The notes under the pieces: generated by a model
What the model was told of the DNA's origin: nothing
Seen by the model: only the letters and a program-made list of their open reading frames with translations
Databases searched by the model: none
Position numbers and translations under genes: made by a program
NCBI GenBank assembly: GCA_946811695.1
Contig: OX328128.1
Coordinates: forward strand, 26,134,701-26,198,700
DNA length: 64,000 nucleotides
Reading direction: 5' to 3'
From: Gonocerus acuteangulatus
Taxonomy: Eukaryota; Arthropoda; Insecta; Hemiptera; Coreidae
Shown here: one piece after another, positions 25,060 through 36,840 of the stretch
How the letters are laid out: every line of letters begins with the position of its first letter
Position numbering within the stretch: the first letter of the stretch is position 1

Positions 25060-25677
25060 GACAAGGTATAGTTGGGATTCGCCTAGGAGATTGGGATTTC
25101 GGCTAGGAGATTGGGATTCGGTAGGAGATTGGGATTCGGCTAGGAGATTGGGATTCGGCTAGGAGATTGGGATTCGGCTAGGAGATTGGGATTCGGCTAG
25201 GAGATTGGGATTCGGCTAGGAGATTGGGATTCGGCTAGGAGATTGGGATTTCGGCTAGGAGATTGGGATTCGGCTAGGAGATTGGGATTTCGGCTAGGAG
25301 ATTGGGATTCGGCTAGGAGATTGGGATTTCGGCTAGGAGATTGGGATTCGGCTAGGAGATTGGGATTCGGCTAGGAGATTGGGATTTCGGCTAGGAGATT
25401 GGGATTCGGCTAGGAGATTGGGATTTCGGCTAGGAGATTGGGATTCGCCTAGGAGATTGGGATTTCGGCTAGGAGATTGGGATTCGGCTAGGAGATTGGG
25501 ATTTCGGCTAGGAGATTGGGATTCGGCTAGGAGATTGGGATTTCGGCTAGGAGATTGGGATTCGCCTAGGAGATTGGGATTTCGGCTAGGAGATTGGGAT
25601 TCGGCTAGGAGATTGGGATTTCTTCCTAAAAGTCTGACGTTTTTTTCTCCTAGCCGAATCCCAACTATACCTTGTCT
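25060..25677. repeat. 19/20-bp minisatellite derived from family C arm
   Basis: About 28 units of GATTGGGATTCGGCTAGGA fill 25071-25624. The first third is mostly 19-bp units. From about 25240 onward 19-bp and 20-bp (extra T) units alternate, a 39-bp higher-order repeat. The block starts at AGACAAGGTATAGTTGGGAT and is closed by an inverted arm at 25640-25677 (TCCTAGCCGAATCCCAACTA). The unit is therefore the repeated terminal piece of a foldback element. The 39-bp period keeps a plus frame open (GFRLGDWDSARRL repeat), which is not a gene. Confidence 0.95.
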
Positions 25678-26485
25678 GCGAATCTCTGCAACGGCTAACT
25701 ATCTCCATTTCCACTTTATATATTTTTTTTTATTTAATTTGATAGCATTCTTAATAATGGCTTCCCTTTACGTGTCTCCTAGGGAAGGACATTTTATTTT
25801 ATAATAAGTTATAAATTAAGTCACGGAGTGAATTTTCAGATCTCAAACAACTCCTAAATGTTTGTGAACCTGCCCATCAAAACCAAATCATAAATCTGAT
25901 GTAAGCTTACACCAAGCAGTATTGGGTTTTTCGTTCTACTTCATACAATAGTCCAACCGCCTTTGCATTGGGTTGAATAGAACCCCTAGCCTTTTGTACA
26001 AAACGCTTTTGGATGGAGGTTAAACCTGAATAATGAGATATTTACTAAAACCTAAAAAACACGAATATTACATGCATTTGTGTAATTACAAAAACACAGT
26101 CGGATTGTGAGTTTTATCTTCGTTTCAATTTAGGTTTTTAGGTTATCTTCCTTATCTCTCTCCGGTAATGAAGGTTACACAAACATACTCACCGTATAGT
26201 TTTCTATTTCTTTAAAAATAAATTTTCTTCTGGAGTCTTTAACTTGTCAGTAGTTTGAATAAATACAGTTTGTCTAAACAGTATAATCAATCAGTCCACA
26301 TGTTTCTTTAATGTTTCCTATTTGAAAAATTTAAAATGTCAGTTACAGGATGTCCAAAAAATAAAATTGGTCCATATTAAAAAATAGCGCCTAAATAAAA
26401 TATTAAGTCAGGCTATAAGAAATTAATACAGAAGTTATTAACCAAAATTTTCAAAATATAATTTATGAATATTAGGTCATAAAGA
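25678..26485. other. Unassigned AT-rich sequence
   Basis: Begins with CTGCAACGGCTAACTATCTC, the outer flank shared with other family C copies (17085, 60247). A TACAGGATGTCC block near 26346 resembles insect transposon termini. No gene supported. Confidence 0.45.
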
Positions 26486-26580
26486 GTCCGCGGTCTAGTA
26501 GCTAGCAAGCTGAATTTTCATGCGGTAGATGCTCGTTCGAGTTATTGCTGAAAAAAAAATCGCTGATCCACTGTTGTGCG
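26486..26580 (+). mobile_element. tRNA-like SINE head
   Basis: GCGGTCTAGTAGCTAGC (A-box-like) is followed by TTTTCATGCGGTAGATGC and CGTTCGAGTTATTGC (B-box-like), then an A-run. The head matches the SINE at 13380 in layout. It is not a functional tRNA because no acceptor stem closes it. Confidence 0.55.
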
Positions 26581-28158
26581 CATTACCTGTAGATTGCCTG
26601 TGGGGATGAAATTAAATATCTTTTTTTTATGTAGGGAAATTTTCCTGCATAAAAAAAGGGCTGGAGTTTTTTGTTTGTTTGGGGGGGGGGTTTCTAGGAA
26701 GATTTTAAATTTTAAGATAGTTTTATCTATGTCGTTCTTAAAAGTAAGTTCAGTGACTTCTAAATATTTATCCTATATATTTCGTAGATTTTTTTTTAAA
26801 TATCACTTTTTAGTAGTGATATCAATTTCGTACAATAGTGATATTGTAAAAAATTGACGGTACTCATTGGAAAAATTATTTTATTACCTGAGTTTTGATT
26901 CTATGCATTCGAATTTAAAGGCATTATGTAAAAACACGCTATGATGTACAAGATGTAGGATTGAGATTTCTCTCTAAATACTTTTATAAAGTTAGCTTGT
27001 TTATTATTTATAGTTTTGAGTTTAGGAGTTGTTAATGTTTTTGTGTAGTTACCTTCGTCTTATTTAGGTGAATTCGTTTCACATAAATTGTGGACGAAGG
27101 CCTCACAGGCGAGAAACAATACCTGTAGATCCAAGGGCGTATAAGTTTTGTTAGTTTTTCGTCGCATATCTATCAGGGCCAACGCGCAATATTTCAAAAA
27201 AATAAAACACAAAATGTTTTAAGGAACCATACGTTCTTTTGGCCTAGGAATTATTGTTGGTCTTCGGAATACGGAAGAATGACCTAGGAAGTTTTTCATA
27301 GTTGATGTCCATCGCTGAGGAAGAGACACCGTAAAAAAAAACCCGTGACCTCACGGGATTTTCACGCATCCCACAAGGTCGTCAGTTTTTATTATATATA
27401 CAGAATTATGTAAAAACGTATTACATCTCCCGTCGGCGCGTTCTATTTTTCGGACAGTAATCTCACCGTATAATAAGTGGGTTAATCATATCTGTATTAT
27501 TCATGGTGGAATTTTAATGCGACCAAACTCAGCGCCCCTCCCCTATAATATTCGACATATGTCGAAAGGTTTACACTATCAAGAAGTGTTGTAAGTGTGT
27601 TGCAATATGTGCTCAGGTATAGTTCATGAAGCTATTTTTAGTTTTTTTTTAGATAGTGATGTTCCCTTCACATAACTAGATCTCGTCAGGTCATAAGGTG
27701 GTAATGTATATGACTAATATACAATAAGGTATCTGCATCTTAAACTAACCTATATATAAGTATTATTTTTTTAAAGTCATGCTGAAAAGCGTTGTTGTTT
27801 TCACAATTCATAAATAATTTTATTTTAAAAAAATGTAAAAGAATATTAAACATTTACAGTTTGTTTAGATAATATGGGGCGAAAAACCTCACGGTCGTCA
27901 GCGCCCTACTATGTTATTGTAACGCACAACCACTCATCCCATGTTCCTGGTGAAGGGCGTACTTTCCTTAGGGAGTCAGGATTTTTTTTTTCTTTAATTA
28001 ATATAAATATCTTTTAAATATACTCTGTTCTTTATTTCTTTTTTCTCCCCTTCTTTTTTTTTTATTTTATTTAAAGTATTTTTTTACAGTACTGTCAATT
28101 TAAAAAAAAAATAAATTCCTACGGGACAGAGCAAAATTAATTCATTTTTACATTAACA
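26581..28158. other. Unassigned sequence
   Basis: Frame 26576-26857 includes a G-run and has no domain. GGACGAAGGCCTCACAGGCG with AGAAAC at 27093-27118 resembles a family C hairpin. CACGGTCGTCAGCGCCC near 27892 echoes GGTCGTCAG near 27378. Confidence 0.4.
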
Positions 28159-28778
28159 TGTGGATTATAAAATTATGACTTTTCGCTCTCAATAATTTAT
28201 TTTAAATGTGACAAAAGATCATTTTCAAATTCCAACACTTAATTTCCTCATGATACATTTTATTAACAAAACTATCGATTATTTACAGCTGACTGATAAC
28301 TGACATATTCGTTTTACTATAATATAGTAAAACGTCTAGACTAATATTATTAGTCAAGGCTATAATTACATTTGTATTATGTTAAGTTTCCTCAAGATAC
28401 GCGAAACATGTAGAGCACTAAATAAAATATATCATGAGGAAATTAAGTGTTGGAATTTGAAAATGATCTTTTGTCACATTTAAAATAAATTATTGAGAGC
28501 GAAAGGTCACAATTTTATGTGTGGATTATAAAATTGTGACCTTTCGCTCTCAATAATTTATTTTAAATGTGACAAAAGATCATTTTCAAATTCCAACACT
28601 TAATTTCCTCATGATATATTTTATTTAGTGCTCAACATGTTTCGCGTATCTTGAGGAAACTTAACATAATACAAATGTAATTATAGCCTTGACTAATAAT
28701 ATTAGTCTAGACGTTTTACTATATTATAATAAAACGAATATGTCAGTTATCAGTCAGCTGTAAATAATCGATAGTTTC
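28159..28778. repeat. Compound ~620-bp palindrome, S-T-S'-S-T' layout
   Basis: Block S (TGTGGATTATAAAATTGTGA through CCTCATGATA) occurs forward at 28159-28262, reversed at about 28425-28518 and forward again at 28519-28625. Block T (AAACTATCGATTATTTACAG through GAGCACTAAATAAAAT) occurs forward at 28266-28430 and reversed at 28620-28778. The result is a palindrome with arms of about 250 bp and almost no loop near 28522, plus one extra S at its left. A GAAACATGT motif (complement on the right) lies inside T beside CTCAAGATACGC, linking it to the hairpin family variant at 30590. Confidence 0.92.
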
Positions 28779-28911
28779 GTTTTTAGATCGATGCAAAGAA
28801 AGCTTTTGTCATTAAGAGGAAGGTTGTAAGATATCAATATTCCTAAATTTTGTTGATTATATTAAAAAAAAAAAATTAAAATATTTCATATAATAACCTG
28901 TCAAATTACTG

Positions 28912-29246
28912 GCTACGAGGGCCCTTAGGGGCAGATAGTATAGAATTATCTTATTCATGACCATACGGCTCACTAGTGACACAGATAGTCAGTACTATGC
29001 TCCGGCCGCCTGATTTTCCCCTTTTTTGCTTCAACTGCTGGGGTCATTAGCATCCAAGGTACCCATTAATAAATTAATTAAAGGCTGGGTGGGCCTAGGG
29101 ACGGTCAGGGAGGCCGAATCTAACCGACGAACGAATACACTAGAAGAAAAAAATCATTAGTGCTTGCTCGGGACTTGAACTCAACAGCATCAGGGGTTCT
29201 ACAGCATATTAGATCAAAGCTCTACCACTGAGCTAAACTCGCCCCC
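28912..29246 (-). mobile_element. SINE family A, fullest copy with tRNA-like head
   Basis: Read on the minus strand, the head at 29161-29246 begins GGGGGCGAGTTTAGC. It has a near-perfect A box TAGCTCAGTGGTAGAGC and B box GAGTTCAAGTCCC. The body then gives the shared blocks (CTAGTGTATTCGTTCGTCGG, GGGTACCTTGG, GCCGGAGCATAGTACTGAC, TATCTGCCCCTAAGGG). The head does not fold with a closing 7-bp acceptor stem, so it is a SINE promoter and not a tRNA gene. This copy lacks the (TA)n tail seen on others. Confidence 0.8.
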
Positions 29247-30589
29247 ATTATTATATTTGGTGTCCGTTTTGTTTACTTACTGTATTTTACACTATTTTTA
29301 ATTTTATGTATATTTCCTTCTATCCGTGTTGGAAATGTATACATCCAGCTACCAAAACAATATCTACGCCATTATTTACTATTTAAACATTGAACAGTCA
29401 GCCCAAAGAACTAATCACCCTTTTTTTTTTGTCATTTAAAAGAATAATAGCCGAATACTTACCAGCTTTTTACAAATATTTACCAGTAAATATTTTATGT
29501 TCCTTACTATTTTATTATTAGATTTTTATTTGTTTTAAAACACAGTATAAAATATAAATTAGTTAGTGTATATAAGTATTAAAGCTGAGATATAAACTTA
29601 GTTATTCTATAAACTTAATTGCCGAAATCCGGGTCCATCCATTTATTTGATGGAAATCTGTGTGAATACTGAGTTTTTGCATGAAACTTGAATTCTTGAG
29701 TGGTAATGCCTTTGGAAAATGATTCCTCAGATTAAATAGGTTGGCATTACAATGTTACTCGGTTAATAAATATGCAAAAGACCAAAAAGGTTTATTATAG
29801 AGCAGGTGCAAATCTCAACAAATTTGCTCAGGTGTAGAACTTTCAGTGGAGGAAGTTTGTTCTTTGGCAAGGTTATGAGTGCGACTGTCAAATTAATCTG
29901 AAACAGTTACATCCTATGACAAGGTTTAAAACATCACCAGCGTCATTCTATAATGTACAGAATGTCATTTCTTGTTTTTATTATTTTCTTGAATTTTGTA
30001 ACCACCACAAGCCTCCACCATCGCATCACTACGTCATTTTGGTGTAAGTCAAAGCAATGTTAAATTCTTGTGTGATTTAGAAAGATTAGTACAGAAACTC
30101 ATAATGCATCGCCTTGAAATGAACGGAAACCAACATGTAGGAACATTCAACCACCGATTTATTCATCTGAGGTTGTTCTGTCGAAATAAACGACAAAGCA
30201 TTTTTTGAAGTAAAATTTACAAGACATTCGAACGCCAAATATACACACGTCAAAAACTGATTGTTATCTCTTTTCGAACCGGAACACAAATTGTATTACT
30301 TAAATTTAAACAATACCCCAAAGTACATCCGTAAAACAATTCACTTCAAAAGCGGTTTAATTCGATTCCCTACATTCAACTAGTTATAAAAAAAATGAAC
30401 TTTTAAGAAAAACCAAGATCTTTAAGATTTTTGTTGCAAGAAATTACAAAAACAAGAGTGGCCCGAAATGCGGATTTTGCTTGTTAACGAACTTTACCTC
30501 TAGTTTTAGGAAAAATATTCCTTTTTTAATTAATCATTAAATGACCCTTTGCTCAAATTTATAGAATTAACGAATAAGGCAGAATGTTA
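29247..30589. other. Unassigned AT-rich sequence
   Basis: No gene supported. A minus frame at 30086-30289 shows no domain. T-run at 29420-29430. Confidence 0.5.
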
Positions 30590-30819
30590 ATAAAACGCCA
30601 CAAACTTTCACACTTTTTATTAGAATTCCCTACATGTTTCACACAATTTGTTCGCCTCTTCTCTAGAGTCTAGACGTGGCCCTGCAAGTGGAAGATTCTT
30701 CTCCTCACGTTGAGGCTGAAGCTATGTTTTAAGTTTATTCCACTGAACAGGCGCCAAAATGGTGCGAAACATGTAGGGAAGTCTAATAAAAAGTGTGACA
30801 GTGTGTGGCGTAGTTTTAT
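30590..30819. mobile_element. Foldback element, GAAACATGT hairpin variant
   Basis: The arms (30590-30644 and 30763-30819) share AACATGTAGGGAA, TCTAATAAAAAGTGTGA and TGTGGCG in inverted orientation. Before the right arm sits CACTGAACAG followed by stem GCGCCA-AAA-TGGTGC and GAAAC (30750-30772), a perfect 6-bp stem. The left copy of this hairpin is decayed. Confidence 0.75.
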
Positions 30820-31334
30820 TCACCTTCCGCTTCATTCGATAAGTATATTTCTTTTTTTCATTCTTGCTGAATTTTATCAAAATTGTGCCATATTTGAAGG
30901 TATCGACAAGCTCTTTGGTAGCCTTTTCAGATAACAAATAAATATACATAATTAAAGAAGAGATAACCAAAATTGTAATGTATACCTATTTATTATTATG
31001 CTTATTAACTAATAAGGTATTTTTGTGCGTAGGTATTTCTTATTACTTCAACGAATACTTATCTCATTATTTTTTAAACCTTTCGGGCGATTAGTCCCGA
31101 TATATGAGAAAAAAACTTTATTTAACAAAAAAAAAAAAAAAACATTTAGTTGCCCAACTATATTGTGTTGCTATATCAAACAAGTAAAATCAATATGTAA
31201 ATTAAAAACAAACTAATAAAACTACAAAAATAATGGTAAAATTGATTGTAAAAATGTAAAAAAAAAAATGAAAATACTTCTAATTATGGGAAATAAAACA
31301 TTATGATAAAAAGAATAAATAAATGTTATATATA

Positions 31335-32045
31335 AATTGAAGGACTTCAGCCATATATGTGATTTTGAATAATGGCGAGGGAATCAACGAGAATAGATTC
31401 AGCTATGTTCCCTAATTGTTCCTCGCTGATTCCCGTTTCCTTGAGGAAAGCTGCCGTCTACTTCGGGATGGTGCCTCTGGAACCGAACCATAATCCCTGT
31501 ACTCGGTATTCTCTGAGTCCAAAACTCTCGTGGATTTTTTCCTTATAATAGTCCACGCACTTGTCTTAGATCGCTTGCTTCTCAAGATTTATTCTTTCGC
31601 CTTGTTTATCATCGTTGCCTTCAAATTGGATAGTTGGGTCTAATATTAGAGCCGTTTTGGCATTCCGCTTGAAGGCAACGATGTCAGCGAACCTTGTGGA
31701 GCATTCTTCATCGTATGTATTATTGCACTCACATGAAAAATCAGCTACTCCTTATGATCTAATCCCTATGTTCTTGAAAACCGTGCCTTCTGGGATCATC
31801 GAACATACATCCCACCCGGATAGGTCCTACTCTATCTACTGTTCCCGAAGAGAGTTGATCTACCGGAGTCTTTGCCTCCTGAACGGGAATCGTAACCTGG
31901 AATTCCACAGGTAGCAACATCTCGTAGCGTTTCTCCGCACCTTTCTCTTGAGGAAATGCATTCTTGGAGAAAGGGGAATCAACTACAGCTATTGCCTTTC
32001 CCGATAGGCCGACTAGATTTCTTCCTATTTCCTTATAATGCACCT
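31335..32045 (-). pseudogene. Broken retroelement pol-like C-terminal region
   Basis: Minus-strand reading in at least two frames gives a continuous but interrupted protein. The upstream part (32043-31759) has no named domain. The downstream part includes ADFSCECNNTYDEECSTRFA, then DIVAFKRNAKTALILDPTIQ, FEGNDDKQGERINLEKQAI, a stop, then YYKEKIHESFGLREYRVQGL and WFGSRGTIPK. 'RxxDIVAF...ALILDPTIxFE...EK' followed by 'YY...GLWFGxRGTIP' is a pattern I associate with the C-terminal endonuclease-like part of arthropod retroelement pol proteins, possibly R2-like PD-(D/E)xK. Several in-frame stops mark it as dead. The assignment to a clade is inference. Confidence 0.55.
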
Positions 32046-32221
32046 CTGGATGGCTCCTTATATATTATATATATATATATAAACCAAAGGGATCCCACAG
32101 AGAGTGCATCAACTATGTAGTCCTTAACATCTTGCTTGGGTATTATAATAATTAATAACCTTTAAGAAATCTTTCTATGACACAAATTAGACAGTGAACA
32201 GAAAGATGCGTAAAATAAGCC

Positions 32222-32312
32222 TTATACGGGTCTCCCAGCGGTGTAGGGGCCATCAAGCTGGACTCTTATGCGGGAGATGTGGGTTCAAGTCTCGCTTTAA
32301 GCATTTGGCTTT
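32222..32312 (+). mobile_element. tRNA-like SINE head
   Basis: GGGTCTCCCAGCGGTGTAGG, then CTTATGCGGGAGATGTGGG and a good B box GGTTCAAGTCTC. The middle resembles the heads at 13380 and 26486 (TGCGGGAGATG). It is followed by AT-rich sequence and A/T runs. No acceptor stem closes, so it is not a tRNA gene. Confidence 0.6.
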
Positions 32313-33821
32313 TTGGCAGGAGTCGAAAATAATTGTTAACTTTTATTTTAAAAAAGAAATATTTTTTAAACTGTTACTTATATTTTCATTTTGAAAAAAT
32401 TTTGGGGGTTTTATCTTTTTTTTAAAAAAAAAAATTAACTCTAATAGGAAAAAGTATAAAGGAATAAATTAAAGCTACTAATGTTTATTTTTTGTTTTGT
32501 ATCAACAAATATATTTCATTAAATTAAAAAAAAAATAAAGAAAGAACATTTCACTTATTTTGAAGAATTAATTTAATTTCTATAATAATTTATCCTGTAA
32601 GTTTGTGAAATTTAGATTATATCTACAATCATTTAACACTTACTTGAGTGGCTGGGCTTGGCTGGGGGATAAGTGCTAGTTAATATAAGTATGGAAGTGT
32701 GTATTTTCTTTCTTCCCAGTATTCCAGTTATTGTAAACAACGAAACCCTAAAATTCTTGATTAAAATATTTAAAACTTTTAATTCACATTGAAAAAAAAT
32801 AATAAAAGTATTATTTTCACGTACCTAATGTTAGAAGTTCCTAAATAACTTTTCCTCTTACAACTTATGAAGTTTTTTTTAACTTATAAAATATTTTTTT
32901 TAACAGTTAAATTTTAACATCTTTAAAAAAATAACAAAAACTTTGCTACACTATGGTTGTTTAGAAATTCTGGCAACCTGAAGATTCCTTGGCGCTACTG
33001 TGCTGTAAACAAAAAAATTGCCACATCGACACGTTTATATCTAGAGTACTTTGAAACAATAAATAACACGGTGCATGGAAGTTATAAAATCATAACAGTT
33101 TCAGATTGACTGAAACTGGTTTCTTATAAGTGATCTATCATATTTCTTTACTATTCTGTTTATTAACCCTGCATTTTTTTTTTTTTTTTTGTGTTTTATC
33201 TGACGAAGGCTAACAAAGAGTAGTCGAAACGTCCTTAATACAATTTTTTGCAAAAATCGTATTGCTGTTTTGCTAGCCTAATCCCAACTATTCCCTGACT
33301 GCTTCGTTTTTTTTTGTAGTAAAAAATAATCATTCATTAGATTTTCTAATCAAATACCTGCGCACATGGTATATAATCAGGCCGTTATCAAATCAATTGG
33401 TCTATAAAAACTCTAAACTTAAACGAACAGATGTGTTTAATTGATTTGGTTCAGAACAGTTATCTTATCTATTTAACGTAAAATCTGCTTCATTCAGTAA
33501 GATGTACGAAGAAGATTGAACAGAAAAAGTTATGAATTATTTCTACAGAAAGAAACATGAATGAAACCGATCGAAGAGAGAAGTTGTTAGCTTATTGAGT
33601 TTAGAGAGACCGTGAGAGCTGTTTCGGTGTGTAAGGAGGACGAGTCCTTGTCAGCGAGGACAGCTGATAGCTGTGTAAAGTCACCTCATTACAACACCTT
33701 AGACGGCGAATTACGAAAGGTGTACTATACTGTGTAAAATGCCAGTAAACGCGTTAATAAGGAGATTAAAATATTAATCGGGTAAGTTTGGCTCAAATGA
33801 CGCGTATTAAAGATTTTATCG
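32313..33821. other. Unassigned AT-rich sequence with one hairpin motif
   Basis: Mostly A/T-rich spacer. The hairpin motif is listed separately (33200). Confidence 0.45.
33200..33232 (+). other. Hairpin motif, family C
   Basis: CTGACGAAGGCTAAC, loop AAAGA, GTAGTCGAAACG. The stem pairs GGCTA with TAGTC (one G-T wobble). It is followed by CTTAATACAATTTTTTGC and the family's downstream block CTAATCCCAACTATTCC near 33278. Confidence 0.75.
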
Positions 33822-34362
33822 TCGGTAAATGTGAAGACAAGGGTTCTAGGCACCGATTATTTCGAAATTTTGCACTATATCGTATTTTGATGCACTGATC
33901 ACGAATCCGCTAAAAAAAAAAAACTCGCTCTCAACTAGGAAAGAAGTTATGAAGCACTAAAGTTCACTGTTATGAAGGTTACAAAAGTTGGAGTAAACAG
34001 CGTATATTAAGTAGGATGTCTAGGATGACTTTTGGGCAGACTTGCTGTGCGTTTCCGCTCGCTACGCTCGCTCAAGAGGATATCAAAACTCTAGTCAATC
34101 CAACTCGCTGTTATGGATAGAATTCCGATTTTATGGAGGTTATAAATAGTTTATCAACATTTCAAATGAGAGTTCTTTGTTTCCCAATGTTACTCAATAA
34201 CAGTGAACTTAAGTGCTTCAAAACTTCCTTCGTAGTTGAGAGCGAGTTTTTTTTTTTTTTAAACGGATTCGTGTTTAGTGCATCAAAATGCGACCTAGTG
34301 CAAAATTTCAAAATAATCGGTGCCTAGAACCCTCGTCTTCACATTTACCTTATCGTCTTGTA
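33822..34362. mobile_element. Foldback/TIR element with ~150-bp arms
   Basis: 33822-33975 and 34205-34362 are inverted copies. Shared blocks include GGTAAATGTGAAGAC, GGTTCTAGGCACCGATTAT, AAATTTTGCACTA, CTCGCTCTCAACTA and AAGTTCACTGTTAT. The centre (34040-34110) carries TTTCCGCTCGCTACGCTCGC and AGTCAATCCAACTCGC, the reverse of a segment inside the 763-bp element at 15997, so the two elements share interior DNA. Confidence 0.85.
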
Positions 34363-34721
34363 ACGTGCATTAACAAGAAAAGTTTGGCCACAATGTTGAC
34401 AGAATCCAATATGGACAACTTGCGGTTTTTATGTACATAGCTTTAACCCCCAAGGCTTTATCATAGAGGTACATCATGGGATCAGGCTTTCTGAACCGAC
34501 ACCTAGGTTTTCTGAACCTACACCTAGGTTTTCTTGATGTATTTCGTTTGAACCATTGCTCCTGTGTGTGTTGCTACGGTAGAGGTGGCGTGAGAGCATC
34601 GCCTGCAGGTTCCCGTGGTTCGGTTCTCAAGTTGCCTCCGGTACAAGCTCATAGGAAATGGACGATTTGTCCGGTCGAGTCCACTTCCTTCCAAGTACAC
34701 CATTAGCAGTCCAAAGTAATC
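34363..34721. other. Unassigned sequence
   Basis: AGGTTTTCTGAACC(G/T)ACACCT is repeated in tandem at 34484-34530. A GC-richer patch at 34550-34700 gives frames on both strands without a named domain. Confidence 0.4.
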
Positions 34722-34936
<215 letters not shown>

Positions 34937-35140
34937 GCATTTAAATACACTTTATCTATATTCATACACATAATCTTACCCTCTCAACCTTTACAAAACG
35001 GTTATCCTACAAATAGTCTTAAAAATAAGAAGTGGCTCCATATATTTATGTAGATAATTCTTCTTTTTAACTTCAATATTTTTAGGAGGTTATAATATTC
35101 AACTTCTTTTTCTTGACGTATGTGTAGCTACTTCGTAAAG

Positions 35141-35524
35141 CCTGGTTCAGAGCACAAGTAGACCAAGTTCATTTTTGGCATTTTATGTTGTAATGGAATT
35201 GAAGAGTATTACTAAAGTATTACTCAGTGCTACAGGAGACTAATTGTAAGTCCTAACATCACTATTTTGCCACTTGTAGCACTTCTTCCTACCCATGTGG
35301 AAGTCATTGCCATTTGTTTTCAGAGCACAAGTAAATCAAGTCCAAGTTATAACTATTTTATGAAGAAGGTTATACATACATAATATCAGTGTTTGAGCTC
35401 AAAACTTTATAAGACTCATACTGGCCAAAAGGATTTATACAATGTGTCTGCAATTAAAACGCATAATACTCATTTCCTAAAAACTGTATAACATGGACTT
35501 GGTCTAGTTGTGCTCTGAACCCTG
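35141..35524. mobile_element. ~385-bp MITE family D, copy 1
   Basis: Terminal inverted repeats GGTTCAGAGCACAAGTAGAC and the complement of GGGTTCAGAGCACAACTAGA. A third, internal copy of the terminal sequence (TCAGAGCACAAGTAAATCAA) lies near 35320. A second copy of the whole element is at 48858-49242. It has no coding capacity. The superfamily is uncertain: a CAGGGTTC end is reminiscent of hAT, but no clean 8-bp TSD is visible. Confidence 0.85.
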
Positions 35525-36840
35525 CATATATCTTCAAAAACCAGTTGCAAAATTTTAGCTTAGTTTGGGAATTACTATTATAATATTATATTTTGTCAAA
35601 TATCTCGAAAACAGTTGAGAATTTGAGGTAAATTGAGGGTGAGGATTAAAATTATTAAGAAGGTCACAACAAAAAAAGTTTAAATTCAGATTTCAGCCGG
35701 AGAAAACTGTATTTTAATTTGAATGATTATTCTAAATGTTGATGCAAATATTTATTTCTTTAAAGTATATATGTGAATCTTGCTTATTTTGGATCTGTAA
35801 TTTTTCAAATGTTCTTTATATTGTTTCGTTCCGTGCATTTAGTAAGTATGTGATTAATGGTGATGTCCGTGTTGAAGTATACATTGATTTGATTCGTCGT
35901 TAAATGATAGTGTTTCTGTAATGAATGCCCAATTCTCAGTAAAGTATCCAATACTTGTTTAGGTCTAGTGTCTCGGTTTTTGAACGGCCTAAAATCGCTT
36001 CATAATAAATTGAGTTTCATGGTAAAAATTGGATTTTTCTCATAGCGATTTGGTAGGTTTTGTTAAAGGAGGAGAGCGGATTTAAGAGCAAAAACCTGAT
36101 AAGTCATTGTCACCTATCATAAGTATAGCGAAACTAGTATATGTTAGGTTAAATATTGAGTCTAAGAGAGTGAAATTAATTAAAATTAATAGTTGCCAAA
36201 TAAGCATAACTAAATTCAAGTACAAACTTCATGGCTGCCCTGGGATATTTAACCACCGAAAAACGAGGGAAGAGACCTTTAAGTGATTCGTTAGGAAGAA
36301 ATTTGTCTAGGTGTGGTTGGAAGAGGCGGAGACACCCATGGAAGAGCCAGGTAATTGGGGAGTTGCAGGTAAGGCTTGTGGGAACATACTTTGTATAGGT
36401 TGGTAGGACTGTGTAAACACCCTTCGTACCCTTGCAGTTGGATACCTGCAAGGACTCAGGACCCAAAGGACATTGTCCGAGCATCCTTTGTTCTCGCCCC
36501 TTGGGACACTCACAGGATTCATGCTCCGAAGGATATTCCTCTATTAAGGATATCCAAGATTAAAATGGTTACTTATGAAGTCATTAATGATTATATGAAA
36601 TGTATTTGTAAATTTTAATAGAGCGCTAGATACTTTGACCTGATGATGCGACCCGGAAATACTTCGAAAAAAATTGTGTTCATGTCCAGAAGAATTGGCT
36701 TTCAAGACCACTGTTCTTTCAGGAAAATATCGTGTTGCGTTTATAACTTTCAAGAGACACATTTATAGTTTCTCGTCTATGAGCCACGTTTCACTTTTTC
36801 TTTTAAGCCGAAATGACGCCAAAAATATAACTCATTTGTA
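35525..36840. other. Unassigned sequence
   Basis: Overlapping frames on both strands at 36176-36618 have balanced composition but no named domain. CTGATGATGCGACCCGG with TTCGAAAA at 36637-36670 is a loose match to the family C hairpin. Confidence 0.4.

Noticed and set aside
25060..25677. CRISPR array
   Set aside because: The repeat is directly tandem with no unique spacers, and the genome is eukaryotic.
25379..25804. 141-residue open frame with a 13-residue repeat
   Set aside because: A 39-bp period keeps the frame open by arithmetic. The unit is foldback-arm DNA and not coding sequence.
29161..29246. tRNA gene on the minus strand
   Set aside because: A and B boxes are excellent but the 5' GGGGGCG has no complementary 3' strand, and the sequence continues into a dispersed SINE body.
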